From Apostichopus japonicus (lineage: Eukaryota; Echinodermata; Holothuroidea; Aspidochirotida; Stichopodidae): 64,000 nt of DNA. Position 1 is the first letter of the stretch; the number at the start of each line of letters is the position of its first letter. This document shows positions 45,090 to 55,089 of this stretch, piece by piece. The notes under the pieces are model-generated. The model had not been told where the DNA came from and did no database searches. It worked only from the letters and a program-made list of their open reading frames with translations. Location: the NCBI RefSeq assembly GCF_037975245.1, contig NC_092561.1, forward strand, positions 4,762,001-4,826,000, written 5' to 3'. Made by a program: the position numbers and the translations under genes.

Positions 45090-45506
45090 AAAAAACTAAT
45101 TCTGTAAAGTACATGACACATATAACGTCTGTAAAAATCACATAAGTTTACATGTAAATATAAAAAACTGACATATTCTGGAAAATTTTACAGAATTATC
45201 CTGTAAATTTTCATTGGAGGAAAAAATACTACAATTTTTGTAAACCACTTGCTGTAACATAAAACGTCTGTAAAAATCACAGATTTTACATGTAAATATT
45301 AAAAACTGACATATTCTGGAAAATTTTACAGGATTTTCCTGTAAATTTTCTTTGGAGGGAAAAATACTACAATTTTGTGTAAACCACTTGCTGTACAGAA
45401 AACGTCTGTTAAAATAACAGACGTTTACATGTAAATATAGAAAACCGGCTTTTTCTGTAAAAATCGACAGGAATTAACTGTAAATTTACAGAAATTTTTA
45501 ACAGTG
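45090..45506. repeat. ~140-bp subterminal repeat array and right TIR of the TIR element
   Basis: ACGTCTGTAAAAATCACAGA, TTTACATGTAAATATTAAAAA and CTGACATATTCTGGAAAATTTTACAG with CCTGTAAATTTTC recur three times from about 45118, the last unit grading into the terminal repeat. The sequence differs from the left array although both share CTGTAAA/TTTACAG words. Confidence 0.85.
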
Positions 45507-45559
45507 TATCTGTATATAGTCAGCACTTTAAAGTTGTTCCGTATATGAATGCAACAAAT

Positions 45560-46292
45560 TGTAATATTGCGACGAGCCCGGCTCCTCCGATAGTGATACT
45601 TTATCGGGACTCGCGATAGAAAGGTACTGGGATATCTTGATGCCGTATTTATGCTTCTTCAGGAGATGTGTCGAACGGGCGAAAACAATGAGTTCACAGA
45701 AAAACAATTTGACGAGATAGGATTTGATTAATGATTCGGTATAATTTCTTCTCTGTCGATTCTCTTACAAATAAAACTAAATTACAATGATTTGACTTGA
45801 CTTGACTCCGTCAATTACGCAATTAGAGGCAGTGATGAACTTTCGGCGGAGTGATAAATTTGCTGACCAAGTCATAAATTTGCTGACAGAGTGATAAATT
45901 TCTGACCTCCTTTTTCTTTTAAACCTTACTTCCATAAAAATCCCTCTGCGCACAATCAGTAGGCAGCCAATGACCTGACCATCCTGTATTAACCTAACGA
46001 TATAAAAATAAGTGCACTGGCACTGATCTGCCCTGATTGGTTGGGAGTTTGGAAGTCCATCCCCTTTTCTATGGAAACTTCCATACCACGTGAGAGAACC
46101 TTCTCGAATGTTCCACAGACATAATGGAATCTATTTTGGGAAAAGGCCCTGTACCAAGATTCAATAAGATAGTTAAAAACTTCTCGTGGGAAAACTGAAT
46201 CCATGACCTAGATAAATACATAAGAGGCCCGTAAGGTGTCTCGATGGAGTGTTTCGGTAACATCAAAGAGATGGTATTACTATTTCATAACA
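45560..46292 (-). repeat. 3' LTR of the Ty3/gypsy element
   Basis: 733 bp, TG...CA termini (TGTTATGAAATAG to GCAATATTACA on the minus strand). Compared with the 5' LTR it lacks one T in GATTTGATTAATG and one T in TCTCTTACAAATA. Short frames repeated in both LTRs (for example 45989-46204 and 54550-54765) are not genes. Confidence 0.97.
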
Positions 46293-46303
46293 TCCCCCTC
46301 AAT
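46293..46303 (-). other. Polypurine tract
   Basis: On the minus strand GAGGGGGA lies immediately before the TGTTATGAA start of the 3' LTR, the usual plus-strand priming position. Confidence 0.75.
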
Positions 46304-47552
46304 CTTTTAAAATTTTTGGATACTCCAAAATTTTAACATCATACTGCTTTAACTTATCAATATCTCAAGAAGGTAGAGTACTGTAAGCACATTCACTAAT
46401 ATTCATTGACTTCCATAAATGGTCTGCATATATCTCAAAGGTTAACATCTAGGTTACAAATATTAAAATGATCATATGGTATATACATTGACACTATCTC
46501 CATGAAATATTGTGTACCTCTTTAATATTGATGACATCATATGATGTAATCTATAAAAAAAAAAAATATCTTTAAGATATCTTAAAGTTACATGACACAG
46601 CAAAATATGCAGTATCTCTTACAAAATACATTTATGCATTTCATACATCAATAATACATTTATATCAAAAGTGAAATCATGCCGTGATTTGGGGAGAGAT
46701 CAGAGAATACTAGACTTAGTTATCCCTTAACTGAATAGAACACCTTAGCGTTCCATAAAATTCGTACATTAGAAAAAGAACCTTAAAATATTACAAACTC
46801 ACTTAAAAAAACCTCCTCTTTAATGAAGGCATAGTTTCAAAACTGCTTTGAAACCTTGTGAATCATATACATTCACTTCAAGAATATCAACAAAATGTGA
46901 CTCGATAGCATAGTGACCCTAGGTATGCACTCCGAAATAATTCTAGTAAAGTACCAAAGTACTAGATATTCGATACCATAAAAGAGACCCCATAGACTAT
47001 GACATCAACAAATCTTTCTTCAAATTTACATAATTATACTTAACATCTTGTCTTTTAAACTTCTTGAAGAAATTTACTTTTGCATGAATATTTGAGGAAA
47101 AGAAAATATATACATAAGTTCCTCAAAACATCTATACTCTCATTTGCTTCGATAACTGTTGCTGTATGCAAAAGTTGCATATCACCAATGCTGTCTCTGA
47201 ATAGCCTTCAATATAACATAAATGATGCAAATGTAAATATCCTTAAAATATTTCTCAATATATGAAAACCCACGTTGCTAATATTCCGGATATGTTCTAA
47301 TTGCCGGGTAAACGTTTGAACGAATTCATAAGGAGAAATAAGGTATACTCATTACACATTTGTTATAAAAGATGAAACTAGGTCACTTGGTGGCGTTTTT
47401 AACAATAAAGCTTATATTGTTACACCATATAGTACAATGACTTCCACTTAATAGGTATGCAGGTAATTGCAATGACGCATTCCATTCATACAATTGTGGG
47501 TAAAACACCTGTTCATCTGAACTTAAGGCAATATGCAGTTATACTGTACATT
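46304..47552. other. Non-coding 3' region of the Ty3/gypsy element
   Basis: AT-rich, many stops in all frames. No envelope or accessory gene was recognised. Confidence 0.6.
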
Positions 47553-50500
47553 CTAACCATATAATGTTTGCAACATCCTGCCTGGATTGCCTGTAATGTT
47601 CAATCCCTTTTCATGGAGAAAATTCATTATTTCCCCTGTGTTGGAATATTTTCCTACATTCCACCAAAAATCATGACTCTTAAAGCCTGTTGGAAAACAT
47701 GGTGTCTGATAGGTGACCAAAACCTGTAATTCACCCAATTTGTATCGAGCACGTTGGACTTTCATGTCTCCTTGTGGAGCATTTGCAAAAACTTTCTTTT
47801 GCCTTAATATGCTATCTTTCATGGAAGGATATGGAAATGCTAATCCTTCATTATGTGCTCTATTCTCTAGAAAGGATGCAACATTCATTGGCTTAGTGGT
47901 CATAAGACACATGATGTGATCTGAAGTTACCCCTGGCAAAATGTTACCAAACTCATCATGAAACTCAATATGTGCATCTTGCATGACATTAACATTTTCT
48001 GCATTAGAAGTGTTACTACTCAAAACATTTCGCATTCGTGCAACCTTTTCACTTGATGAACCCTTCGTTTTCAAGACCTGACGCAATTTCTGAATGTTGG
48101 TGATATTCTTAGTTTCAGAAGATGCTCTTACAAAACATGGTTTAAGCCTGTTATAATTGAATACATCACTAAGAATTTCTCCTTTGAGAGTGGCCAACAA
48201 ATAATGAGTCCTATCTAAAACTTGATGGATCACTAGTGGTCCACACCATTCTGCAGCAATTTTGCGAGAGTTCGCAGTCAAAGAGGAAGACGTTGGCTTA
48301 TATAGATACACTAATTGACCCGTTGAATAAATTGCACCTTTGTCCAGTTTTGCACTTATCTTAACATTTTGAGCATCTTGTTGCTTCTTTTGTAAGACCA
48401 ACATTACCCTTGACAAATGATCAAATCGTTTCTTTAACAATGCAGCATATTCTCCATGAGATTGTGATAATCCTGCCATTGGATTGAATGATAAATTTGT
48501 AAGATTTGGCGGCTTACGTCCAAATGCAAGTTCAAATGGGCTATAGCTACCTAACTGAGGAGAGGAAAATGTGTTATATGCATAGGCTGATGTTGGGACA
48601 AATCGTACCCAATCCGTACCAAACTGATTTAAGTTCACTTTGAGGAAATTTGAAAGAGTCTGAATGTGTCTTTCAACCTGTAAGCTTCCATGATTGCTTA
48701 CACTGATGAACTTTTGTTCAATGCCTAAAGCTTTACTTAAGAGCTCCACTAATTTTCCTGTAAGAGATGCTGCCGCATCACTTATGATACAAGACGGTGG
48801 ACCAAAGGTTGTAACTACCCTCTGCAATAATGCTTCACATATTGTTTCAGCATCAAGAGTCTTAAGAGAAACACATACAACAAATCTAGTGATCTCATCA
48901 CAAACAACCATCAAATGTTTAAATCCTGTAGCCGTTGTGGGCATAGTCTTGAAATCCAGACTGAGTCTGTCAAAAGGACGATAAGAATCAGGAATGCGAG
49001 CATGATATTGTCTCAATTTGTCCGGTTTCTTACGGAATTCTTGACAACGGAGACATGCCTGAATATAATTACTGATGCGTTGAAACATATTGCGCAGATA
49101 GAAATGCTGTCTAATGGTCAAATATGTACGCATTACACCCTGATGATTACTTAACAAGTCATCGTGATATCGAGATATTATCTGTTCTACCATAGTCTCA
49201 GGTACGACTAACTGAAGAGTCATCTTAGCATCATTAGTCTCATGCAAAAATATCCTGAATAACAAACTATTACATAACAAATAATCCTCTGCTTGAGAAC
49301 GAACAGTTCTAGCATGCTTAACATTACCTGGAATAATATCATGTGCAAGAAAATCATAAATTGGTTTGTAGTAAGGACAAGTTTGTTGTTGAATTTGCAA
49401 CTCTTTTACATCAAATGGCAGATCATAGTTTTTGATCAGCCTTCCTTGAATTGCCTTCATGACTTTATTCAATTCCTTTTGTTTTGGAATGTGCCCTGTA
49501 ACCAAATGATCAATGTTTGTTATGACTGGCTTTGGCTGAACAAATAGTTCTGGAGGTGGTTCTCTGACTACCTCTTGCACTCTATGTCTACTCTGATCCA
49601 CTAATCTTGGCTCTGAAGGTCGAGAAACACTTGTAAAATTTGGCACAACTAACATGTCAGGACTATATGTATGTCTATTTTCACTCGGCATAGAAATAGT
49701 AGGCCTTTGAATATATGTTTCTCTCTTATCAGTAGAAATTACTGGTGTAGTCATCTTCTGTGACCCAGATTGTGGTCTCTGTGTAGCATGATCATTAGAA
49801 TGTGTTGCCTTAGGAACGGATGTCCTTTTAACTCTATTTGTTGATACTTTGGCTGGGGAATCCTGCTTGGACTCCTTTGTGACTTTATTCGGAAATAAAT
49901 CTGGAACTTTGACTCCCATTGACCTTGCCATTGACCTTGTCATGATTGGATTAAATGTCTCCTTAGGTGGAGTTGAAAAATCCTCATAAGCATTGACCTC
50001 TTGAGCAACCTGATCTATTTCAGAGTGAAATTCCTGTGGTGCTCTAGACAAATAATCTGCCAAAACCAATTCTGAACCCTTCTTATAACCAACCTGAAAT
50101 GTATATTCTGACAATTTGAACAGAAGCTTACGTAAGCGTGAAGTTGCTGGTTCTTGTTTTGATTTAAACAATTCAACAATGGCTGAGTGATCAACATATG
50201 CCTCAAATTCTACATTTTGCAATAAATGTTTGAATGCTGTCACATTAATAAATAGACCCATCATTTCTAATTCAGTGACACTATACCTCTGACATGCTGG
50301 TGGTAATATCTTAGAGTAATATGCAATAATATTCTCTTTGCCATTAACTCTTTGTGTCAAGTATGATCCTGTTGCTACTCGTGATGTGTCGCTATATAAT
50401 ACAAAACGACCATATTTCTGTGGCATATGCAATATAGGTGGATTACACAACAACTCTTTAATACTTTGAAATGCACACTGATGTTCCTCTGTCCATTTAA

Positions 50501-52427
50501 ATACCTTTCTCTTACGACTCAACTGATGTAATGGTCTCAATAGTGCTTGAATATTTGGGAAAAATGAAGCCACATAATTAACTGCACCTACAAATCGTCT
50601 TACTGACTTAACATTGTGTGGTTTCGGTGTGTTCCTGATTGCTGCACATCTGTCATGTAAAGGTTGGATACAAGCCTCACCTTCTGGGGTTATTGAGAGC
50701 AAATGTCCCATATATCGGACTGAATTTTGGAAAATGCTACACTTTTTCGGAGAGATTTTCAATCCGTTGTCCATTAAAACCTTAAAAATTGCCTGTAGGT
50801 GTTGTTTGTGCGATCGTTTGTCTGCACTGTACACAATAATATCGTCATGATGAGCAATACAGAACTTATTTGAATTTGGGATCGTTGCCAAAATATCATT
50901 AATTTTCGACTGAAAGATTGCTGGAGATAAATTCAATCCCTGTGGTAAGCGTTTATAATAATAATGCTTTCCTCCATGAAATGAAGCAATACCTGTATAC
51001 TGTTGTGCATGAACACTAAGTGGCAGACAGAAGAATGCAGACTTTAAATCAAGAACACCCAAAATTTTGGCTCCAGAGTACCCTATGGTACGGATAGTCT
51101 CATTCAGTAATGGAAATGGGTGATTGAGACGTTTTATTCTACTGTTCAAGTAGCGAAAATCTGTGACAACCCTTTTGTCTTTTGTTCCCTTCTTTGGAAT
51201 GAGGAAAACCGGTGAGGTATAAGACTGATGTCCTACTGCTAAGATTCCTAATCGCACTAATTTGTCAAGCTCACTGGCGACAATGACTTTGTCCTCATCT
51301 GAAAGTCTATAGGGACGTATGTAAAATGGCTCATCATTAGTAAGCGTAATATCAGCCTCATAATTTGGACAGTGAGATAATTCACCATAAAGAGAAAATG
51401 CATCTCTATGTGAGTCTAGAAATTCATAAATGCTTTCTGTTTCTGAAGCATTTAGAATACTTTGTTCCAAATTAATGTTTTCTCTCATGATTTCCTGTTC
51501 AGATTTGGAAACCAGGGGATCATCGGCTGTCAAATGTGGATATCGATGTAAATTATATCGTGTAATTTCATCACGATTCTCTTTAGAGTTAGAATTCGTT
51601 CGAAAAAGAGACGGTTTTTCGATGTCTCTCATGACATTGAGAAAGTCTAGAGATTCAGTAGGTATGTCTTCTGTGACCGTAATGATATCTGCTAAATCTA
51701 AATGAGCCACTGTGCGAGAAGGATGCAGACAAAATTTCTGGTTACCCATGTTCCTTAGTAGAATCTTTGTTCTACCTTTATGCATTTTCACTAACATTCG
51801 TGAAGGACACATACGAGATATTAAAGGAAACGGTTTAATAACCACATCTGCATTTCGTGCAAATAATGGAAGACGTCCCTGTACAGTAATGTATCTCTGC
51901 TGACCTGGGTAAATAACAAATCTCTGCACTGGCCTAAGGAAGACTTTGGCTTGTTTAATTCTAAAACAGTTTGTGGTAAAGTCCAAAGATCCATTCAATT
52001 CCTTCAGAGTTTGACTACCTAATATTAAGTCGATACCTGTCAGGTTTGCAGCAATTAAAGCAGAAAGCTGAAATTCATGACCTTGAATTTTGACCTGAAA
52101 TGTTATCGTGCTATACGCATGAATAAACTGACCATTACCCAACTTTAGGTTTACTACATCAACTGAGACTGGTTGTATAGAGGATAAATACTTTGAATTT
52201 TGCACTGTAGAAGAAGAAATGATAGAGCGTGTCGCTCCACTATCAAACAACAATGAAATTCCTTTACCATCATGTAAAGTACCTCTTACAAAATTACGTG
52301 TGTCCAGTTGAATATCCACATTACAGTCGTTCCCTGTATATCTAGAACTAGGAATATTACTATTCTTCCAAATATTATTTGCTTTACGTTTCGATCTTTC
52401 CTTACTTGGTACTTTGTCTGGAGTCAC
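47553..52427 (-). CDS. pol: Pol polyprotein of the Ty3/gypsy element (PR-RT-RNase H-IN)
   Basis: An open frame of 1624 codons that extends upstream past 52427 to about 52490, overlapping the end of gag by about 30 bases in the -1 frame. It is therefore probably made by frameshifting rather than from its own ATG. Aspartic protease DSGATRS is near residue 62. The reverse transcriptase has LPQGLNLSPAIFQ and HHDDIIVYS near 524, where most relatives have YxDD. RNase H starts near 675 (FVLYSDTS...). The integrase HHCC zinc region is near 1090-1130 (NHQG...CLRCQEF). The integrase core is D (SLDFK), D (ISDAAAS) and E (LQVERH) with 34 residues between the last two. The C-terminal ~200 residues are unassigned. 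No stops or frameshifts. Confidence 0.95.
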   Translation of the reverse strand: MTPDKVPSKERSKRKANNIWKNSNIPSSRYTGNDCNVDIQLDTRNFVRGTLHDGKGISLLFDSGATRSIISSSTVQNSKYLSSIQPVSVDVVNLKLGNGQFIHAYSTITFQVKIQGHEFQLSALIAANLTGIDLILGSQTLKELNGSLDFTTNCFRIKQAKVFLRPVQRFVIYPGQQRYITVQGRLPLFARNADVVIKPFPLISRMCPSRMLVKMHKGRTKILLRNMGNQKFCLHPSRTVAHLDLADIITVTEDIPTESLDFLNVMRDIEKPSLFRTNSNSKENRDEITRYNLHRYPHLTADDPLVSKSEQEIMRENINLEQSILNASETESIYEFLDSHRDAFSLYGELSHCPNYEADITLTNDEPFYIRPYRLSDEDKVIVASELDKLVRLGILAVGHQSYTSPVFLIPKKGTKDKRVVTDFRYLNSRIKRLNHPFPLLNETIRTIGYSGAKILGVLDLKSAFFCLPLSVHAQQYTGIASFHGGKHYYYKRLPQGLNLSPAIFQSKINDILATIPNSNKFCIAHHDDIIVYSADKRSHKQHLQAIFKVLMDNGLKISPKKCSIFQNSVRYMGHLLSITPEGEACIQPLHDRCAAIRNTPKPHNVKSVRRFVGAVNYVASFFPNIQALLRPLHQLSRKRKVFKWTEEHQCAFQSIKELLCNPPILHMPQKYGRFVLYSDTSRVATGSYLTQRVNGKENIIAYYSKILPPACQRYSVTELEMMGLFINVTAFKHLLQNVEFEAYVDHSAIVELFKSKQEPATSRLRKLLFKLSEYTFQVGYKKGSELVLADYLSRAPQEFHSEIDQVAQEVNAYEDFSTPPKETFNPIMTRSMARSMGVKVPDLFPNKVTKESKQDSPAKVSTNRVKRTSVPKATHSNDHATQRPQSGSQKMTTPVISTDKRETYIQRPTISMPSENRHTYSPDMLVVPNFTSVSRPSEPRLVDQSRHRVQEVVREPPPELFVQPKPVITNIDHLVTGHIPKQKELNKVMKAIQGRLIKNYDLPFDVKELQIQQQTCPYYKPIYDFLAHDIIPGNVKHARTVRSQAEDYLLCNSLLFRIFLHETNDAKMTLQLVVPETMVEQIISRYHDDLLSNHQGVMRTYLTIRQHFYLRNMFQRISNYIQACLRCQEFRKKPDKLRQYHARIPDSYRPFDRLSLDFKTMPTTATGFKHLMVVCDEITRFVVCVSLKTLDAETICEALLQRVVTTFGPPSCIISDAAASLTGKLVELLSKALGIEQKFISVSNHGSLQVERHIQTLSNFLKVNLNQFGTDWVRFVPTSAYAYNTFSSPQLGSYSPFELAFGRKPPNLTNLSFNPMAGLSQSHGEYAALLKKRFDHLSRVMLVLQKKQQDAQNVKISAKLDKGAIYSTGQLVYLYKPTSSSLTANSRKIAAEWCGPLVIHQVLDRTHYLLATLKGEILSDVFNYNRLKPCFVRASSETKNITNIQKLRQVLKTKGSSSEKVARMRNVLSSNTSNAENVNVMQDAHIEFHDEFGNILPGVTSDHIMCLMTTKPMNVASFLENRAHNEGLAFPYPSMKDSILRQKKVFANAPQGDMKVQRARYKLGELQVLVTYQTPCFPTGFKSHDFWWNVGKYSNTGEIMNFLHEKGLNITGNPGRMLQTLYG

Positions 52428-52456
52428 TGTATGATGAGTGCTATCATAAGTGCTCC

Positions 52457-53416
52457 CTAATGAAAATTCTGTGTTGGTACTTTCTTTACGTTAGCCTCCA
52501 TTTCATGGCTTAGGCGAATTTGGCAATATTGTGCAAAATGACCTCGATTTTGGCAGTAGTAACATGTAATTGAAGGATTAAAACATGGTAACCTTCTCCT
52601 GTTATTATTCTGACTTGTCCTAGGACCACGAGAATCACGAGAACTATATCTTTGCCTCATATCTTTTGGATTGTCTTGCGAATCTGACCTACGTGACTGA
52701 TCAAACTTGGTTTCTAAGTCCTGAATTTTATTACACAACTCGTGTATCTCAGAAGATGCAGAAATAGTAGGAGTCTGAACAGAAGATGCTTTGTCGTGCA
52801 TTGCCATAAATAGTTCGGAAGAAGCTGTGGGTTGACTTTGGATTTGTAAGTCAAAATAACACTGTGCTTTCATGACCAAATCTGCAATTGTTGCTTTTGG
52901 TGATGCAGACATTAACACTGCTGAGCGACATTGCAAAGGCAGGGTCGAGATCAATTTATCTCTAATTTGGTCCTCGCCATAACTTAATTGTGCTGCAGCT
53001 TTTGAAATTTTGGCCAAATGTGCTTGAGCTGTATCACCTGGCGTATAGCTTAAAGCGTGAAATGCCTGTGATTTAGCGTAGGAAGAAGTGCCTGGACTGA
53101 AACGAGCAAGGAATTGCTTGCGAAGATCAGCAACAGTTGAAAAATTTTTGTTTTCAATCCAGAGTCTGGCTTGGCCTTTAAGTGTTCGCTTAAATATGCG
53201 ACATATTTCATTAAATTCTTCCGCTACAGCCTCAGGGGTGGTTTGGGACGGCAATTTATGCAACTCTAAATAATCTTCAAATCCCAAATAATGAGCTTCG
53301 GCTAAATCTGCATCAATTACATCGCCCTGAAATCGTGATGGCAAAAAATCAGTGGGCCTATGTTTCTGCATAACATTAACAGAGGTCGAAGTTTCCTGTT
53401 CACTGACGGACATCAT
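52457..53416 (-). CDS. gag: Gag of the Ty3/gypsy element
   Basis: About 319 residues from the first in-frame ATG at 53416 (MMSVSEQE). The frame stays open upstream to 53467 without an ATG. A helical capsid-like region (ALSYTPGDTAQAHLAKI, REQ-type charged helices) is followed by a basic Arg/Ser-rich linker. A single zinc knuckle of the CX2CX4HX4C type (CYYCQNRGHFAQYC) lies near residue 283. It packages the RNA in cytoplasmic particles. The stop TAG is at 52457-52459. Pol continues in the -1 frame. Confidence 0.93.
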   Translation of the reverse strand: MMSVSEQETSTSVNVMQKHRPTDFLPSRFQGDVIDADLAEAHYLGFEDYLELHKLPSQTTPEAVAEEFNEICRIFKRTLKGQARLWIENKNFSTVADLRKQFLARFSPGTSSYAKSQAFHALSYTPGDTAQAHLAKISKAAAQLSYGEDQIRDKLISTLPLQCRSAVLMSASPKATIADLVMKAQCYFDLQIQSQPTASSELFMAMHDKASSVQTPTISASSEIHELCNKIQDLETKFDQSRRSDSQDNPKDMRQRYSSRDSRGPRTSQNNNRRRLPCFNPSITCYYCQNRGHFAQYCQIRLSHEMEANVKKVPTQNFH

Positions 53417-54100
53417 GCCGCATACAATTAGGCTAGTTATGAGTATACAACATGAGTCTATACTCAATTGAACACACTATCGACCGTTATTAAATACAAA
53501 TAACAAATATGCAATACATGGACACGATTAAAATAACTTATCGGTACACTCTGATCTCAAATAGGGGTTGGGATACAAATTGGCATGATTTCACTCACCC
53601 TTAAGTTTAACTAAGAACTGGTAGTGGAACTGCAAACGATGACTGAAGCCCCTCGGTTAGCAGTAGTAGTAGTACAGTAGCAGCGGCAGGTAGTAGCAGT
53701 AGCAGGTGGGCCTACATCTCGTATACTGCAGATTCGTTCGCCGTTAACATCGGGTCGAGCCTAGGCTTAGATCGCGAAAATGTTCAGTTCTGATGTTTAG
53801 AGCTGTAGTATGACTAACTACTAGTTGCGCGAATGTTCAAACGCGAACTGCATGCTGGGTTGATTAACGTTAGTGTAGATCAGTGGTACAGATCAGTGGT
53901 TCCGGCATCCGTTGTACAAACTTAGGCTAGTGAAGGCTGACTTCCCTCGTAGAGTGTTTCCGTTAGGCTAGGTCGTGAACATACTATACACGTTGTGTTC
54001 CTCGTTAGGTCTTCGGGCCAAAGAAAAAATCCTTCTGTTCGTTATTGATCGTAACGAACGAAGTTGTGAAAAGTTCCGTTTCCGTTGTGTTCCCGAAGAA
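53417..54100. other. 5' leader of the Ty3/gypsy element
   Basis: Nearly 700 bases between the PBS and gag. Includes a (AGT/AGC)n-like trinucleotide tract at 53660-53708. Packaging signals would be expected here but none can be identified by eye. Confidence 0.5.
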
Positions 54101-54118
54101 TGCCCCGCTCCTCCACCA
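54101..54118 (-). other. Primer-binding site
   Basis: TGGTGGAGGAGCGGGGCA follows the 5' LTR with no spacer. It starts TGG, complementary to the CCA end of a tRNA. I could not assign the tRNA. Confidence 0.75.
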
Positions 54119-54853
54119 TGTAATATTGCGACGAGCCCGGCTCCTCCGATAGTGATACTTTATCGGGACTCGCGATAGAAAGGTACTGGGATATCTTGAT
54201 GCCGTATTTATGCTTCTTCAGGAGATGTGTCGAACGGGCGAAAACAATGAGTTCACAGAAAAACAATTTGACGAGATAGGATTTGATTTAATGATTCGGT
54301 ATAATTTCTTCTCTGTCGATTCTCTTTACAAATAAAACTAAATTACAATGATTTGACTTGACTTGACTCCGTCAATTACGCAATTAGAGGCAGTGATGAA
54401 CTTTCGGCGGAGTGATAAATTTGCTGACCAAGTCATAAATTTGCTGACAGAGTGATAAATTTCTGACCTCCTTTTTCTTTTAAACCTTACTTCCATAAAA
54501 ATCCCTCTGCGCACAATCAGTAGGCAGCCAATGACCTGACCATCCTGTATTAACCTAACGATATAAAAATAAGTGCACTGGCACTGATCTGCCCTGATTG
54601 GTTGGGAGTTTGGAAGTCCATCCCCTTTTCTATGGAAACTTCCATACCACGTGAGAGAACCTTCTCGAATGTTCCACAGACATAATGGAATCTATTTTGG
54701 GAAAAGGCCCTGTACCAAGATTCAATAAGATAGTTAAAAACTTCTCGTGGGAAAACTGAATCCATGACCTAGATAAATACATAAGAGGCCCGTAAGGTGT
54801 CTCGATGGAGTGTTTCGGTAACATCAAAGAGATGGTATTACTATTTCATAACA
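54119..54853 (-). repeat. 5' LTR of the Ty3/gypsy element
   Basis: 735 bp, same termini as the 3' LTR, followed directly on the minus strand by the primer-binding site. Contains a short tandem motif TGATAAATTTGCTGAC/CATAAATTTGCTGAC. Confidence 0.97.
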
Positions 54854-55089
54854 AAATTATTTCTTTCCTTCTTTAATAACGAGCTTAACACTGCAATGAC
54901 TATTTGCCGAAAACATGACAACTTTAGTTCTGATTCCTATGTTGCTGAGAAATATGATTGGTACGAAGCCTAAACTTTATATAAAAGAAAAACAACAAAA
55001 AAACAAATGGCAGCACATGCTTTTATTTGATTATCGCAATGTATATAGTACGCTACAACTATTGATTAAGTTTACTTTAAATAATGCTA

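Larger units (their letters stand above)
34898..45506. mobile_element. 10.6-kb CACTG-type TIR transposon (EnSpm/CACTA-like) with two genes
   Basis: The left end CACTGTTAAAAAAATTTCTG with TTAAAATACAG (34898-34928) and the right end CTGTAAATTTACAG with AAATTTTTAACAGTG (to 45506) are imperfect ~30-bp inverted repeats. A TA dinucleotide flanks each side. Inside each end lies a subterminal array: about five ~110-bp units at 34988-35560 and about three ~140-bp units at 45118-45500. CACTA/EnSpm elements are known for CACTA/CACTG ends, short target duplications and repeated subterminal regions. Two minus-strand genes lie between: a decayed transposase-like gene (41518-43411) and a SAMD3-like gene (36968-40439). 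Superfamily assignment is inference; the boundaries are seen directly. Confidence 0.65.
45560..54853 (-). mobile_element. Complete Ty3/gypsy LTR retrotransposon
   Basis: 9294-bp element read on the minus strand: 5' LTR 54853..54119, PBS, gag, pol, PPT, 3' LTR 46292..45560. The flanking AAAT at 45556-45559 and 54854-54857 is a 4-bp target duplication. The LTRs are 735 and 733 bp and appear to differ only by two single-base indels, so insertion is recent. Gag and pol are both open. Enzyme order PR-RT-RNase H-IN identifies Ty3/gypsy. No envelope gene is present: the 1.25 kb between the pol stop and the PPT has no supported frame. The element lies 50 bp beyond the TIR transposon. Confidence 0.96.

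Noticed and set aside
45989-46266. Small conserved protein found twice (also 54550-54827)
   Set aside because: Identity comes from the two LTR copies, not from separate genes.
46304-47552. Envelope gene in the retrotransposon
   Set aside because: All frames are broken by frequent stops, and no signal peptide or transmembrane segment is visible.
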